A stretch of 64,000 nt of DNA from Apricaphanius iberus (GCA_028564705.1 JAPXFQ010000845.1:248001-312000); one strand, 5' to 3'. Numbered from the stretch's first letter, positions 11,946 to 24,369 are shown. The notes: generated by a model not told the origin, from the letters alone. Numbers and translations are program-made.

Positions 11946-12127
11946 GAGCTAAGTTATCATTGATGTTAGAGCTGTTTCAATTCTTTTGCCTCTTTTGCTG
12001 AAGTTATAAACATTGCTTTAGAGTTTTGTTTTATTTTTTTAAATCCTTCCCCCCAATATTACAGATCCACATTAACCAACACAGCCCCATGACATACGTG
12101 GAGCTGTTCTTCTTTGTTTCAGAGGTT

Positions 12128-12290
12128 CTTTTCCTGAATATACCCTCCACAAAGTGGTGGCAGCATGATTCTGTGGGGATACATTTACCTCGTCAGGGAC
12201 ACAGGAGCTGGTCAGAGTTGATTGGAGGACAGATGGACATAAATATCAGTCTCACTAGAAAACTAGTTGGAGGCTATCGAAGCATACCTA
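12128..12290 (+). mobile_element. Tc1-like transposase fragment
   Basis: The + strand contains AAGTGGTGGCAGCATGATTC, then TGTGGGGATACATTTACCTC, GCTGGTCAGAGTTGATTGG and, after an indel, GAAAACTAGTTGGAGGCTA. These are successive landmarks of the middle of a Tc1-like transposase, from the region encoding GGS-IMLWG through the stretch before the second catalytic aspartate. The reading frame is shifted more than once. No terminal repeat was found within 500 bp, so this is an orphan fragment. It may belong to the same family as the relic at 57241-57690, whose ends read CAGTGCCTTGC. Confidence 0.65.
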
Positions 12291-14522
12291 TGTGGTAAAA
12301 CTACCTAGTTAAAGTCTATAATGAATTCAGCTGAAAATCTGTGGCTAGGATTTTTTTTGTCAAATATTTTAAGAACCATACCTCCTCTTCCATTTGATTC
12401 CAAAATGACGACCACCAGAAAGTACACTGAAGCTTGTGGTTAAGACAAAATGAGAAAAAGTTAGAGAAGCTTAACTGTATAGGTTTCCATCCCAGCTGAT
12501 GAAAGATAGTTGCTTTCTGAGAGTGAAGAACTCTTTAATCAAATTATTTCTGTGTCTGTTTGTGTCCATCGATTGCTAACACCTCCAGGCTGAACACTTG
12601 TCCAGCACATTGCCTTGAACAGAACATACTGCTTTTGTTCAGTCATCTTCCTGTCGACAGTTTTGTGAGAGCTCGTCAAACAAGCCCTCCCAGTGGCCGT
12701 CTGGTGAGGCATTCAGCCTACAGCGAGTGAGCCTAACTCCTCCCGTCATTCCTGTGGACCCACATTTACCAGCTTCCTGCTGGCTCCTCAGGCAGTGCCT
12801 TTGTCTATCACTAGAGGGAGCGGGCAGCCCTAAATATAGTGCAGAGTAATATAAGGTACTGGAGAAGAGGTCAAAGGAGAGGAGTGGAGAGAGAAGCAAA
12901 TAATGCAGGAGTATTTTGGAAACGGAGGAGGATATGGTGGAGATCCGGGGTGATCTGGATGGATGCCTCTGGACTAATCCTGCAGAGACATTAGTCAGTT
13001 TTTGGCAGATAAAAAGAATGATCAATGGAGATGCTGTTTACTTTGTGTCTTTGTGTGATGAAGTGTGGCGGAAGTAGTCAGACAGATGGATGCAAACATG
13101 ACAGCAGCAGACAAATGCTGCTTGATAAGGAAATATTACTATTGGAAGTCTCACAGTGCAGCGACTTTTGCAGGGTTTCATGATAAATAGTATAGAGCAT
13201 CCCAAATCTGTTCCCTCCTTCGCTGGCAGCAGATCCACTGTTTTGACAGAACACTATACCCATCAGAAAGGTATCCCTTCGGGTAATGTGAGAAACTTGA
13301 CAACAAGCAGTACATTTCAGTGTATTATATCGCATATTATATACACATTACCTTATTTCATGCCTTATGCAGTCACAAGAAATGTTTTTTCATATATCGT
13401 TTTTAGCAACTGGAGTCATAAAATTGTATAAGTCTTGGGTCAACTTGTTAAATCTGATGTACTTGGGCCATTGAACATAAAAAAAAGTAAATTTCTAACA
13501 CAACACTCAGATATTTTTAGAATAATTCACATACTTTCAAGGTAACACTCAATTTTCGAGAGAATATTCACAAATTTCCATGATTAAAGGCATAATTTTT
13601 TTTATATTTAAACTAATATATATTTCCAATGTAAATCCCAAAACAAAAAGGGTAAAAAAAGCAACAGCAATAAATCAGTTTTGTCCAAAAGAAAAAATAC
13701 AATTTAACTGATAAATGTACGAGATACGCAACTAAAGTGTACATGATAGCAACATGCTACTTCTGCTGGGTTCTTGCCATGAAGGCCTCGAGAGAACAGC
13801 ATGAAGCAAAGACCTTTTAAAACGGAGTACCCCATAACAAACACTGTATGCTGTTTGTATAAAGTAAGCCAAACCTTCAGACAGCGCTGGAAAACTCTAC
13901 TTCAGCTATGTTGTTCTGACAGGGTACACCACATCGACAGAACATGGACTCTCTCTCTGCTGCTCCCAGCTGCAGCACAGACCTGCACGTTTTCCCTCCA
14001 GTGCTCACTTAACCGCAAGCAAAATCTACAGTCAGACAAGATGGATGATTGGGCTCGTAAGGATTCACGCTTTTACAAACCTTGTCAGTGTTAAAGGAGC
14101 TTTTGTTTAAGTCATCACTACGAGGAGATTAAGGTGCCGCCTGGGGACATGGCGATCAAAGCGTGAGATGTGATTTCACTGGCATCCCTTCCTCAGAGAG
14201 AGGTGTGTCAGCTGTGTTGGTCAGCTTGCTCACTGGCCCGATCATTTTGTCTGAGGCAGGACACAGAGCATCCACAGATGGCTTTAAATTTCAGGATAGC
14301 CACTCTCCCTAAGAGAATAGGTCAAAACACTTTCTGTGAATCACTGACTGTCTTCAGAGCCACCGCATGGACAAAAATCACAGTTTCAAAATAGGAGCTG
14401 TGGGCAAGTTTGAGGGGAAGCCAAGTCAGGACTCATAGCCGTTCATAACTGCTGCACCCACTGGATTCAAGTCCATCAGGTTCCATGTGGAAATTACATC
14501 TCTTTTTTATTTCTGCACTGGA
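12291..14522. other. Non-coding stretch, no gene recognised
   Basis: AT-rich sequence with one GC-richer patch at about 12640-13010. That patch holds a 128-codon minus-strand open frame without recognisable motifs and a CTAAATATAG sequence (12832-12841) fitting the MEF2 consensus. Neither is strong evidence of a gene. No repeat family identified. Confidence 0.4.
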
Positions 14523-15072
14523 TTTAAGGCTGGATATGGAGCAAGAGCATGATAGTGACATCTAGTTTATCAAGGTTGTAGTTACAACAATAAAATCATC
14601 ATTCCAGCTGTTGAGTTTCCTGGTTTGCTACTGATATGCCCAGTGACCAAACTGAACTGTGTCCAGAGAGGGATGTCTTTTAAAAGAAGTTTAAATTAGC
14701 AAGTGAGTTAGCTTACCGATCCAGGAGGAAAGTCACTATTTGTGCATGTGTTTGATTACATGGAAATGTTTTATGTGGCTTTATCTAGTGTAGGCATCAA
14801 ATAAAACTACGTATAACAATATCTCTGGGTCTCTGAAGCAGCTGCTTGACTTGCTGACTCCGCCATTTTTACAACAGAGAAATGAGCCGAGCTGAGCATA
14901 AAGTCGGATCATGAGGCCCTATCTATCCATCTATTTTATTACATTTCGATTCAAATATATATATTTTTTAAGGAAATGTGATTTCATTCTGCACACCTCT
15001 AAAAGGAGGTATTATTATGGATGTATTATTTTTTTATTTTATTTTACTTTTTATGAAAATGTTCCATATTTA
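14523..15072 (+). repeat. Dispersed repeat, copy A
   Basis: A block of about 550 bp that occurs a second time in the same orientation at 33610-34143. Collinear shared landmarks include GTTAGCTTACCGATCCAGGA, a CCATCT-x-TAGTGTAGG-type segment, ATTCTGCACACCTCTAAA and CTTTTTATGAAAATGTT. Divergence is substantial, with many small indels. No open frame is shared between the two copies and no target duplication is obvious. The shared GATCCAGGAGGAAAGTC segment looks neither like a LINE nor like a Tc1 end. Family unknown to me; a DNA transposon interior is my best guess. Confidence 0.75.
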
Positions 15073-15471
15073 ACCTTTAAGGGAGCAGAATGCACTAAAT
15101 ACACAAACATGAAGTCAAGCAGATGGGAGCAATTTTCACCTACTTTTGCCAGACTGCAACAAACTAAGACAAAAGAGGTTACCAAACAGTTTTCTAAATA
15201 TTATTTTATTTCCAGAGAAAGTGATTCTTCAAAACCTTAGAAGCACCATTTTGAGAAGAGTAATCACAAAATAAAATGGTTTCTAAATTAATAAGTGATG
15301 CTGCACATATAAAACTGCTTCCCTGAAAATTATTCCCTGGAGAGATAAAAATGCTGATGAGGGTTAAATAATGATTGTAAAACATTAAACATAAAAAAAT
15401 ATTTACAAACTAAAAACTAACTTTTATGCAACTAAATCCTGCTTGCTTCACATAATTAAAAGGGTCTATGC

Positions 15472-16288
15472 CAGGTGTACTCAAATATAATTCTTAAAGG
15501 GCCAAAAAAAAAAACGTTTTCGACCAGTCAACGGTCTGTATATTATCTTTTGTCAATCAATTCAATTTAAATTTATTTTATGTATATGGAGCCAATTCAC
15601 AACACAGATTATATCAAGGCACATTACAGGTTATTTCAGTTCTATCATACATTGTCTTGAACATTTTCTATCTGATCATTAGGCCTTAATAAAATTTACT
15701 TGAACAAAACTTGTCTGTTTTTATCAAAACAACAACAAGGATATCATGTAATTTCAATTTTGTAATAATGTTAAGGCTCAGGCTTTTCAAATAAAACTAA
15801 ACACTTTTATTAATCATGCATCAGAGAAAGGCCGATGATACTTAGATAGAACATCATTTTGCTTTTTGCTGTTGAGTCATAAATATAACTAAAATCCTGC
15901 TTGCTGCTTCATATGTAGACTTCATTGCATTTGTGGTGAGATGGCCTTTTCACCCTCCCTCCACTCTGGGTATGCAGGTGATGCATATAGCAACACCTGC
16001 AGAATAACACGCAAAGTGAAAGTAAAACGTCTCGCTCACACAGTGCTGCAGTGATGTGCGAATAACAGTCACAGTGTAATAGCAGAGAGAGAGGGCTGAA
16101 CTGTTCCCCTGATACGGAGCGGACACCCGGGAATTACATGGTTTTTGGTTGTGTAAATGGAGCGCATACAATACTGCGCAGCCTCAGTGTGAAAATGTGA
16201 ATATGGTGAAAGAACCACGGCTTCAGGACCAGACATACGTGGTTTGTGGGCCGGACCGACCCGGAAGGCCGCCTATTGGGAGACGCTG
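15472..16288. mobile_element. Old non-autonomous hAT (Charlie-like) element
   Basis: The left end reads CAGGTGTACTCAAATATAAT and runs into AAAGGGCC; the right end read inverted starts CAGCGTCTCCCAATAGGCGG and runs into GCC. This is the CAG-x-x-GTxxxCAA...GGGCC layout of Charlie-like hAT elements. The flanking 8 bp are GTCTATGC (15464-15471) and ATCCATGC (16289-16296), matching at six of eight positions with two transitions, as expected of an aged target duplication. The 817-bp interior has no transposase frame. It includes a piece of a common teleost repeat at about 15555-15640. Confidence 0.7.
15555..15640 (+). repeat. Fragment of a common teleost interspersed repeat
   Basis: Reads AATTCAATTTAAATTTATTT, then GAGCCAATTCACAACA and TATCAAGGCACATTACAG. 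This is the start of the same repeat found more completely at 62834-63190, where the matching text is TTTATTTATATAGCATCGAT and ATCTCAAGGCACTTTACAAG. It lies inside the old hAT element. Confidence 0.6.
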
Positions 16289-16296
16289 ATCCATGC

Positions 16297-19069
16297 TTTC
16301 TGTTGCATTACACAGGACCTCCTCCTCTTCATTTGGCCCCTCTACACCTCTGCAATCCTTTCAACTTTGGTCCATCTTTTGTAAAGCCCACAGTCACCAT
16401 TTTCTCAATTTTTCTCTCACAAAAATTCCCACTAGTTCTCTTGACCTTCTTCAATATAATCTTTATAAAATATGGGACTCATTTTAAAATGTTGTGCAGA
16501 ATCCTTACTAAAATTGTATTTAAAGCTGCCATGCTAAATTTGTAAAACAAGCTAGCTACCGCCAAAACCAGCTGCTACTAGTTTCACTTTAGGACAAACT
16601 TCAAAAAAGCAATAAAACAAGTAAGAACAACAGTATAAAGATTGAAATGTTAATGATTACTTTGTGTAGCAACAATAAGATTGGCATAAAAACTTAATTG
16701 TGAATTATGAACTTGATATGTTTTAAAGCCTGACAGAAATGGTCAAATAGACGGAAGAGCTGCCAGTAACACAGTATTGATGCAGCAGAGAGCCTGACAT
16801 GAAACAGGTGAAAGGAGAGGAAAATTGCATGCCACCACAGTGGGTCTTCACTTGGTGTTCCAGCTAAAGGGCGGGCAGCAGCGTCTTACACCAACTCACC
16901 AACAAAAGGATGACTCGCTTACTCACTAAGGAGAAATAGGACTGCATGATTTTTTTTTTTTTTTTTTTTTTTATCCCACGTTTTTTTCCCGTTATTATCA
17001 CCCCAGTGTTCCTACCTAAGTATAGTCCTGGCCATTGCCTTCCCTCTGCTGACCGCAGGAGGGCCCCGCACTGAAGCTCAAGCCTCCTTCCTGCGTGAGG
17101 AGTGAGCAGGCCCATTTTGTCACCCGAGGGGGTGGGGTTCCCCCAGCTGGACGTAGCGTGTGGAAGGATCACACTATTCTAGCCAGATCCTCTTCAACCC
17201 CTCAGGCGCCTCGGTCAGCCAGGAGGAGGCAGTATATAGCCCAGAACTGATGCATGTTTTTGTGGGAGTAGCTCACATTAACTACTCAAGGGAACACGTG
17301 GAGAAAATGCAAACTCCACACAGAAAGGCCCTTTTGCCAACCCCACCCAGGTGCAACCCGTTCTTTAGTTATCCTTTAAGTAATGTTGTTCTCAGTGTTT
17401 GGTTGTGTTTGTCTGTGCACCGTCTTAGAGATGGTAGTTTATGGGAGTTAGATTTCTGTATCAAGTATGTAATTGTCATTTGCTGCCCACTTGTGCTGAA
17501 GTTATATTAAACTCTGTCTCTTAGTGAGTGTGCAAGTGTAACTCAACATTTTTATGTTAACTTGTTAATTAAGTCTTGAGTAAAAGTTCACTGCTGTGTA
17601 TCCTTTAAATCTGCTAATTAAATCATACTTGACTCATCTTCGGAGATCTGACCCTTGAAAATGGTGGTAGAATCTGGCCACGCTTATCGATACATTAAAT
17701 ATTTGCCCATTCGGGGTCACCCTTTGGAACCAGTAGGACAAAAAAAAAAAAACGGTTTAAAATCGGCTTAAATTTTACGTAGAAAAGACGTAGACAATAA
17801 CCTTTGACTCTAATTAGCCCACATCCAGAGGTCCTGAGAACGTCAATATTAGATGTTATCTGGCGTCAAAGTCTGCAACTTCAGTGGACCAAGATTGGAC
17901 GTACAAAAATGACCCTAAAAAGACTTTGTTTCATCCTGTCTTTGCAGTGTGGAACTGATTAACTTCAAGCATCTCCTCCAGAAACATTTTCAGGTTAAAT
18001 CATTTTCGTCAAAGTCTTGGAGAAAAAGGGAAACTTTGAAATAGATCGAAAGTTGGAAAATAGTCTAAAACAGAATATCAAGAGTAGTGCACTCTGGTTG
18101 AGAACAAACTTACTTCACTGAAAGCATTTCCACATACTGATACATTTTCTGATAATATAAACAAAATACTCAAAATGGAGAAGTGTGACATTTTAACTTC
18201 TAGTTAATTTATAACAGAATAGATTTTTGATTTGAAATGAATCCTATGGAAAGATGGCGGCCGGCCTCTAATATATTCCCCAGACAGCATTTAGAATGAC
18301 AAAGGAGTGCTTTCCCTGCAGCTTGAGGCAGATAGGTTGTCAACACAAGCCAAAGGTCAGGAGCTGTTGGGTTACGAGTATCTCCTTGTTGACAGAATGA
18401 TAGGCCCTCTGGGAGTTCAAGATTTTATATGAAGGGGACGACCGGCAATGGACCACAGAGAGAAATTACACCACGGTTATTTATGAAAATGTCTTTATTA
18501 AACCTGTCCAGCTTTTAAGTTGTCAGGTATAGGTGATACCGTTCCAGTTTTCTACATTTATTAAACCCTTTTTTTTCTTTTCAGTGATAGTAATCTGAGA
18601 GTTTAAAATCCGGATCTAAATGAAGAACATCAGCTTATCAGATAAATTTTGCTTTTTATACCTGGACATAATGCAGAACATGTGCACTACAACACAAACC
18701 TGTTCAGATTTATGAGAGAAAAAATGTGTCTGTTTCTTATCTGCTGGATATCAGAAAGCCTTGATCCGTACGAGGCTCTGCTCAAAGCTGCAGCATCAGG
18801 AAACGATGCAGGGCTGGCAGAGGTGGAGGGGGGTCCATCTGAAAGCCTCTGAATGCAGAATACAGGGGAGTCTGGGGAGCGTTATTTTTTGCTCTGCTGC
18901 TTGGAGTCATCATGGAGTGGGTAATTCAGCCGTGTGGAAAGTGTTCTATCGGGAGGCACACAAACCGTGTGTACCAACATGCCGAGCTCCTGCATTTTGA
19001 CCAGATTACAGGCACTCACAGCAGAACTGGAAGCACTCTGAAACAAGTGCAAAGAAGATATAGATATAT
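16297..19069. other. Non-coding stretch with poly-T and repeat scraps
   Basis: No gene recognised. It contains an uninterrupted run of 23 T at 16950-16972 followed by a GC-richer block to about 17340. That block ends in GTGGAGAAAATGCAAACTCC (from 17299), a scrap of a very common fish repeat. From about 17755 to 17920 there are repeated GACGT/ACGTC-type motifs around GAACGTCAATATTAGATG and GGCGTCAAAG, resembling a short fish DNA-transposon family. Neither has clear boundaries. Confidence 0.4.
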
Positions 19070-19071
19070 TA

Positions 19072-21222
19072 AAACCCCAAATCAGAAAAAGTTCAATTAA
19101 AATCAAACAGAAAACACTACTTTGTTAAATTATCTTTGATCTGTATTACATTGAAAACAATGCAACAGCACAATATTCTATGTGTTCCTCATTATTTGTA
19201 TTGTTGTTGTTTTTTTCAAAATAAACATGTTTTCCAGTTTGGGTTCTTGTAACACATCTAGAAAGAGGAACAGTTAAGTATTTACTAGGGATGTCCGATA
19301 TTATCGCCTAAAGTCATTATCGGCCGATATTGGCATTAAAAAGTAATATCGGAAATTATCGGTTTTTATTTATTTAATAAGATGAGTTTTTCACACCATA
19401 CACATATTATATATGAAACTCTTCAGCTACTTCTTTTCTCTCTCAGAATGTAAATAAATGACAGATTTGAGGTTTAGTTTTTGAGGTATTATTATTATTG
19501 GCCCTGCTTAAATGTTTGCTGGTGTTTTATTTTTTATTCTTGTTTCTGTTGTTTCCACTTTATCTCACTGCTATAAAGGTATAATGTTTACATTTTCTAA
19601 AAGTAGAAATTTGTCCTGAGTGGTGGGCCTTTGTCAGTATTCTCTGTGTGAGAAAATGTTCCAGCTACTTTTGAAGACAAAATAAAAATGGCACCTTTTT
19701 TCAATTGCCTAACTAAAATTCTAGTACTTATTAAATTTTGTAAATTTTTAAAGCTCACGTATGCATGATACATTATATTTCATTGTGGTTACCTAAAAGG
19801 GTTTCGTAGTTTTAGTTTTTTATGAGGGAGGGTCCCCACATATCAGTATCGGTTTATATCTTTATCGGAAATTATGAGTTAGGCTATATCGGTATATCGG
19901 ATATCGGTAAAAAAGCCAATGTTGAACATCCCTAGTATTTACCACTTTGTAATGTTGCAGTTCTTTTTCACAATACTTAAAGGGCATTCAGGGACTGAAG
20001 ACACCAAGTGATGAAGTGTTTCAGCTGTAATTTTGTCTTAAAGTGGCCACTAGTACTGGGTCTTCTTTAATGCATTTTATGCCTCAAAATGCATCACACA
20101 TTCTCCCTGTACCATCTTCCTCCAGTCAGGTATTTATAATGTGTGCAAAATGTGGCTTTGCATTGTCTTGTTGAAATATGGATGGTCGTCCATGGAGAAG
20201 ATGTCTTATTGAAAGCAACATACTGTGCCCCAACATCTCTTTGTACCTTTCAGTATTAATTGTGTCATCATAGAAGGTCACTGACACAACCCCATACCAT
20301 GACAGACCCTGGCTTTAGGACTTGTTGATGCTAACAGTCTGGACGATCCTTTTCTGATGATCCTTTGGTCCGGAGCACATAGCGTCCATTACTGCCAAAA
20401 ACTTCAAACAATCTGAAATACTGATTCTTCTGACCACAGTACACGTTTCCACTGTGTGATGGTCCATCCCAGATGTTTCTGAGCCCAGAGATAGCTCATC
20501 TGGATGCTATTAACATAGGGCTTCCTTTTGGCACAGTACAGTTTCTACTGGCATTTGTGGACTATGTATTGTGGTACTTGACAAAGGTTCACCAAAGTAG
20601 TCCTGACCCCATGTGGTGATAAAGCATATAGATGAATGATGATTATGCAGCGCTGCCTGATGGTTCATGATGATAGAGATCATGGCTGTTCAGCTTAGGC
20701 ATGTGTCCTTGTCCTTTACTCACTGAAATTCCTCCAAATTTCTGGAATATTTTAATGATGTTATGTACTTTTGAAGGTAAAACATCCAAATCTACTACCT
20801 ATTTTTCTTTCATTATCATTATTGTTAAACTTTTTAATAATTCCATCACATATTTGTTGCCAAACTGGTGATCCTCGGCCCATCTTTGCTCCTAAAGGAC
20901 TAGACAATTCCTGGATAATTCTTTTGTAACATATCATAATAACAATCACCTGCTGACATCAACTTTTTCAAATCACATCATTATTTAACCAATTTAACTG
21001 ATTATTAGCCATAAATTGCTCCTGTTCAAGCATTTTTTTTTTGAATGTGTTGCAGGTCTGAATGACAGGAAAACATGAATAATTACAAACGAAATAAAGT
21101 TGACCAGACAAACATGAAATATTTAGTGTTCACATTGTCTACAATGAAATACAAGTCAAAGTAAATTTAAAAATCATTACTTTATTATTTATTTATTTTT
21201 ATTTATTTTTTATTTGGGGCTG
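19072..21222 (-). mobile_element. Near full-length Tc1-like transposon, inactivated
   Basis: Bounded by TA at 19070-19071 and 21223-21224. Ends are inverted: left AAACCCCAAATCAGAAAAAG, right inverted CAGCCCCAAATAAAAAATAA. Without the inserted hAT element and its duplication it is about 1.49 kb, normal for Tc1-type elements. The transposase lies on the minus strand. Its start is near 20890 (AKMGRGSPVWQQICDGI, the family's N-terminal helix-turn-helix region), and it continues through ICKCQ/KLYCAKRK-like text near 20530-20560 and the W-S-E-E-S-x-FQIV-like first catalytic region near 20410-20440. The C-terminal third, with the other catalytic residues, is missing or unrecognisable. Multiple frameshifts and stops make it a pseudogene. 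Confidence 0.82.
19286..19934. mobile_element. Non-autonomous hAT element nested in the Tc1 copy
   Basis: A 649-bp element with an exact 8-bp target duplication GTATTTAC (19278-19285 and 19935-19942). Its ends are TAGGGATGTCCGATATTATC and, inverted, TAGGGATGTTCAACATTGGC. Clusters of TATCGG / CCGATA lie just inside both ends (about 19297-19361 on the left, 19846-19907 on the right). Such short subterminal repeats are known to bind transposase in hAT elements. The interior has no open frame above 60 codons. The clean duplication and well-matched tips suggest it is among the younger insertions in the window. Confidence 0.92.
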
Positions 21223-21224
21223 TA

Positions 21225-21986
21225 TCATACCTGTTGTTACTAAGTGAGATGACTCTGATGAAAACACCATCCGTTTAGTGTTTTCTGTGTCGTGGACAAG
21301 TGAGGAAACACAGATTGTTCAGATTGTGTGGATGTATGTGAATGTGTGGAAGGTCTCCATGGCACACAAAGATCTTTTTGCTACACTCAGATGAACTTTG
21401 GGCGGATTCACAATTTCTGGACCGTTTCTACTCCTCAGGCTCCGATGTGCACAGTGGGGGCTGGGACTCAGAGAGCCCACTCCACATTTCTTCGTGCTTC
21501 CTGTGGGGCTGACGCAGTAAAGGAAAACTTCTGTCACGGCTGTGGTGTGTTGCAGCCGGGTTCAGTTTGACAGTCAATGTTCTGTTGCAGGTGTGACTCT
21601 GGGGGTAACAAATGATGTTAAAAAAAACAGCTTTAAGGTGTTAACAGACAAAAGTTGGAATACTGAATATGCCTGATCGTGAAAAGAGGATTGAATTTAG
21701 CTGCAATGTTCTGTCACCACCATTTTTATTTGATCTTTTTCAGGTTTTTCAAAATGATTCTCCATTTCACTTTATGACTATTGGCTATTTTTATGGAGTT
21801 TTCCCTGAAATTCTTTCTTTTAATGCTCACTCAAAACATAAACATATATTTAAACACCAATAAACATCAGCTTGAATCTTGATAAATATGATGATAGATG
21901 CATCATGATTTGATTAGCAAGAAACTGTCATATCTCTACCAGCCACCGGAGGGCAGAAACTTAGACTAGCCACCAGGTGTGGTAGT
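21225..21986. other. Non-coding stretch, no gene recognised
   Basis: Two overlapping open frames of 72 and 80 codons (21319-21570) on opposite strands show no known motif and cover the same DNA. A third of 64 codons follows at 21669. No repeat family identified. Confidence 0.4.
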
Positions 21987-22694
21987 CTTTCCACCGGACA
22001 CGTCAGCATGTTACAGGAGCAGCACGTTTCACTCACGTATTCTGCTGCTTGGCCCTTTCCACCGGGGGTGTATGAGGTAGGCTACGTAGCAGCAGGGATG
22101 CAGCTGTCACCTAGAGAGCACGGAATAATATTTATTTTGGTAAGTTTATTTTAGCTTGCATAACTGAAAAGGGTGCATATAGAATGGGGTGGGGGTGGGG
22201 GGGGGGGGGGGGTTCACGTTGATATGTAGCATAAACTCACCATCTTGTCCCATGAAAGCAGATATAAAAAGTATGACCGGGGTCATACAGGATTCAGTTC
22301 TTCTCCACTTCAATGATCAACCGGTCGTCGTCACTGATGAGACTCATAAATGAGACTCTCCAGCGAGGTACTGACTTCTTACCGGGCCGCACAGCTAGTG
22401 AACTTTGTTTAAGTAAAGCAACCGGAAAGCTGCACGTTTCTTTTATTTTGAACATTTCTGGATGCCGGGCCGTCTGATTTCCTCTCTTCCTCTATCCAAA
22501 ATGTTTAAGTTTACACGTTTCAGAGACGTACCACAGAATAGGACTGCCGCATACATTTAGAAAAGTGCTGTGTCATGATGGTCCTGAGACGGGGCAAACT
22601 CCTGCGGCTCTTGCCTCCGGTGGAAAGGATTCTATTGACTACAGTGGTGGCCATCAGCTGTGTATGACGTGCTGCTGACGTATCCGGTGGAAAG
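21987..22694. mobile_element. Inverted-repeat DNA element with doubled ends
   Basis: The left edge reads CTTTCCACCGGACACGTCAG and the right edge, inverted, CTTTCCACCGGATACGTCAG, followed on both sides by CA/CAG-CACG text. A second inverted pair lies inside: CCTTTCCACCGGGGG (from 22048) and, inverted, CCTTTCCACCGGAGG (ending near 22628). The 708-bp interior is non-coding, is GC-richer than its flanks and contains the 16-base G run at 22197-22212. No clear target duplication was found, so the superfamily stays open. Confidence 0.7.
22191..22212 (+). repeat. G-run (16 consecutive G, preceded by GGGGGT)
   Basis: The tract GGGGTGGGGGT is followed by 16 G in a row. It is able in principle to form a G-quadruplex and is prone to length change. 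It sits inside the inverted-repeat element above. Confidence 0.9.
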
Positions 22695-22806
22695 TAGGGG
22701 TTACGGTTGAGCATCAGTCACTGATAACAGTGATTGAAATATAGAAGCAAACCATATGGGTCACATGTTTTATAATATGGTGAAGGATGACATGGGTTAA
22801 AACACC

Positions 22807-23822
22807 TAGGGGAAGATTCATCAAGATTCCTGATAATGACCGCAAAATTGTGTGCAACGCTAAAAATTTGTACGAGTTGGGTCTCCTTAATTTGCAGGTG
22901 ATCTACTAAGATTGGGTAATAAAGTCATAACAGGTGCAAGCAGCAGTATTCAGCAGTATTCAAATGAGGAGTTTGCAGCCACTAATGCGAGCTGCACCAC
23001 GGCTAGAGAGAGGAGGAATAATGTGCATGGATCCATAATGCGTATTTGGCAAAACAATTATGCTAAAATGTTGTGAGTTCTGTTTTTCGTTTGTCAGCAA
23101 TAAATGTAATTCATGCGGTGTAAATGCGCTGCTCTGTGCTGCATGCACACATGGTATTGCAGGGTTAGCCTGATTTTGTTTTTTTAAATGTCATATATAA
23201 TGCCAATTATCATTGTGGTATTGTAAATAATTACTACATTTTATTAAATGGACTTCAGGAAGGTTAACCACTAAATGAGAAACTAATGAGGATCCACTAG
23301 GATCATGTTTGCTCAGCGTGTCTTCACCAGATGCAGTGAGTTATGATGCGTCTTCGGGGCAAAAACATGTAAATATTTACATAACTATCAGGTTTAAGTC
23401 CATTATGGTGTTAATTACTCTTAGTTTATAATATGTGTGAATGACATTTGATGTTTTTCAATATAAAACCCATGTTGAATGTGGTAGCGCGAAATTAAGA
23501 CGTGCTTTTCAGAAGTGCTAAAAATAGATGCTAAAATAGTCTGCGTAAACATTTGTATGCTTAGTAAATCACACTGCACCTGGAACGCCTACTTCTTTGC
23601 CTATTCTCCTCCCAATATTTTGCGTCTTCTTACAGAAACGCCAAGATTGCATATTCATCAAGGGCAAAAGCACTAAATAGATTGCACGCGTCTTGCTGTG
23701 GGTTTAACAGGCGCAATGCTCTCTGCGGCATGTTGATAGATCAGCCTCAGCCCGTTTTTTGCAATACTGTGCTGTGTGTGCGGGTTTTAACACATGGAAA
23801 CCGTTGATAAATCAGGCCCCTA
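22807..23822 (+). mobile_element. 'TTTATCAA-end' non-autonomous DNA transposon
   Basis: About 1 kb bounded by CTAGGGGAAGATTCATCAAG on the left and, inverted from the right, CTAGGGGCCTGATTTATCAA. The left 240 bp match the inverted fragment at 6157-6357, which confirms a dispersed family. No open frame in it exceeds 62 codons. The flanks share only CTAG, which is palindromic, so the target duplication cannot be separated from the ends; TA or a 3-bp T-N-A target would both fit. Ends of the form GGGCCTGATTTATCAA are common in fish and are usually assigned to PIF/Harbinger-like or related groups; I do not know which applies. Confidence 0.72.
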
Positions 23823-24369
23823 GATTTCTTAACATCTATATGTCTCACATTGTGGGTAGCTGGAAGACACTCAATGTGACCCCAATCAAACAGTAACCGC
23901 TGGTTAGGCTGTTTCAATGTGTCTACAATGCCTCCTGTGTCTCCTGACCTTCACACACTGTGACTTACTATTGGAAACTGTGGTCACTGATAAAACCACA
24001 GCTTGACTCCTCCTCTAAGGGAGCCCTTTCTAGAGGTTCCACATTGAATTACCGGCCTCCGAGTGTCTGACACTAATGTCATGTTAATAGGAAGCCCAAA
24101 GTTCTTTGATAACCAGTTTAGAGGGGTTTAAAGTGTTGTAAAATGAGTACTATATCCTTCATTGCACACCATTGTATCAGAAAAATGTTATTTATGTCAA
24201 AGTTACTCTGGCCAAATATCGCAGCATAAAAAGCAGCCATCTTGAAATACAGTTAAAAAGAAAGAGTACATTAAATGGAGCTTTTTTATGGAATGTGAGC
24301 TGGCAAAAGTAGTTTGATTGGTTAAGCATATGTAGAACTTTAAAGAGAATTATGAACTGATGTAAACAA

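Noticed and set aside
12640..13010. Promoter or first exon around a MEF2-like site
   Set aside because: One short consensus match and a motif-free minus-strand frame are not enough; mentioned only in the gap description.
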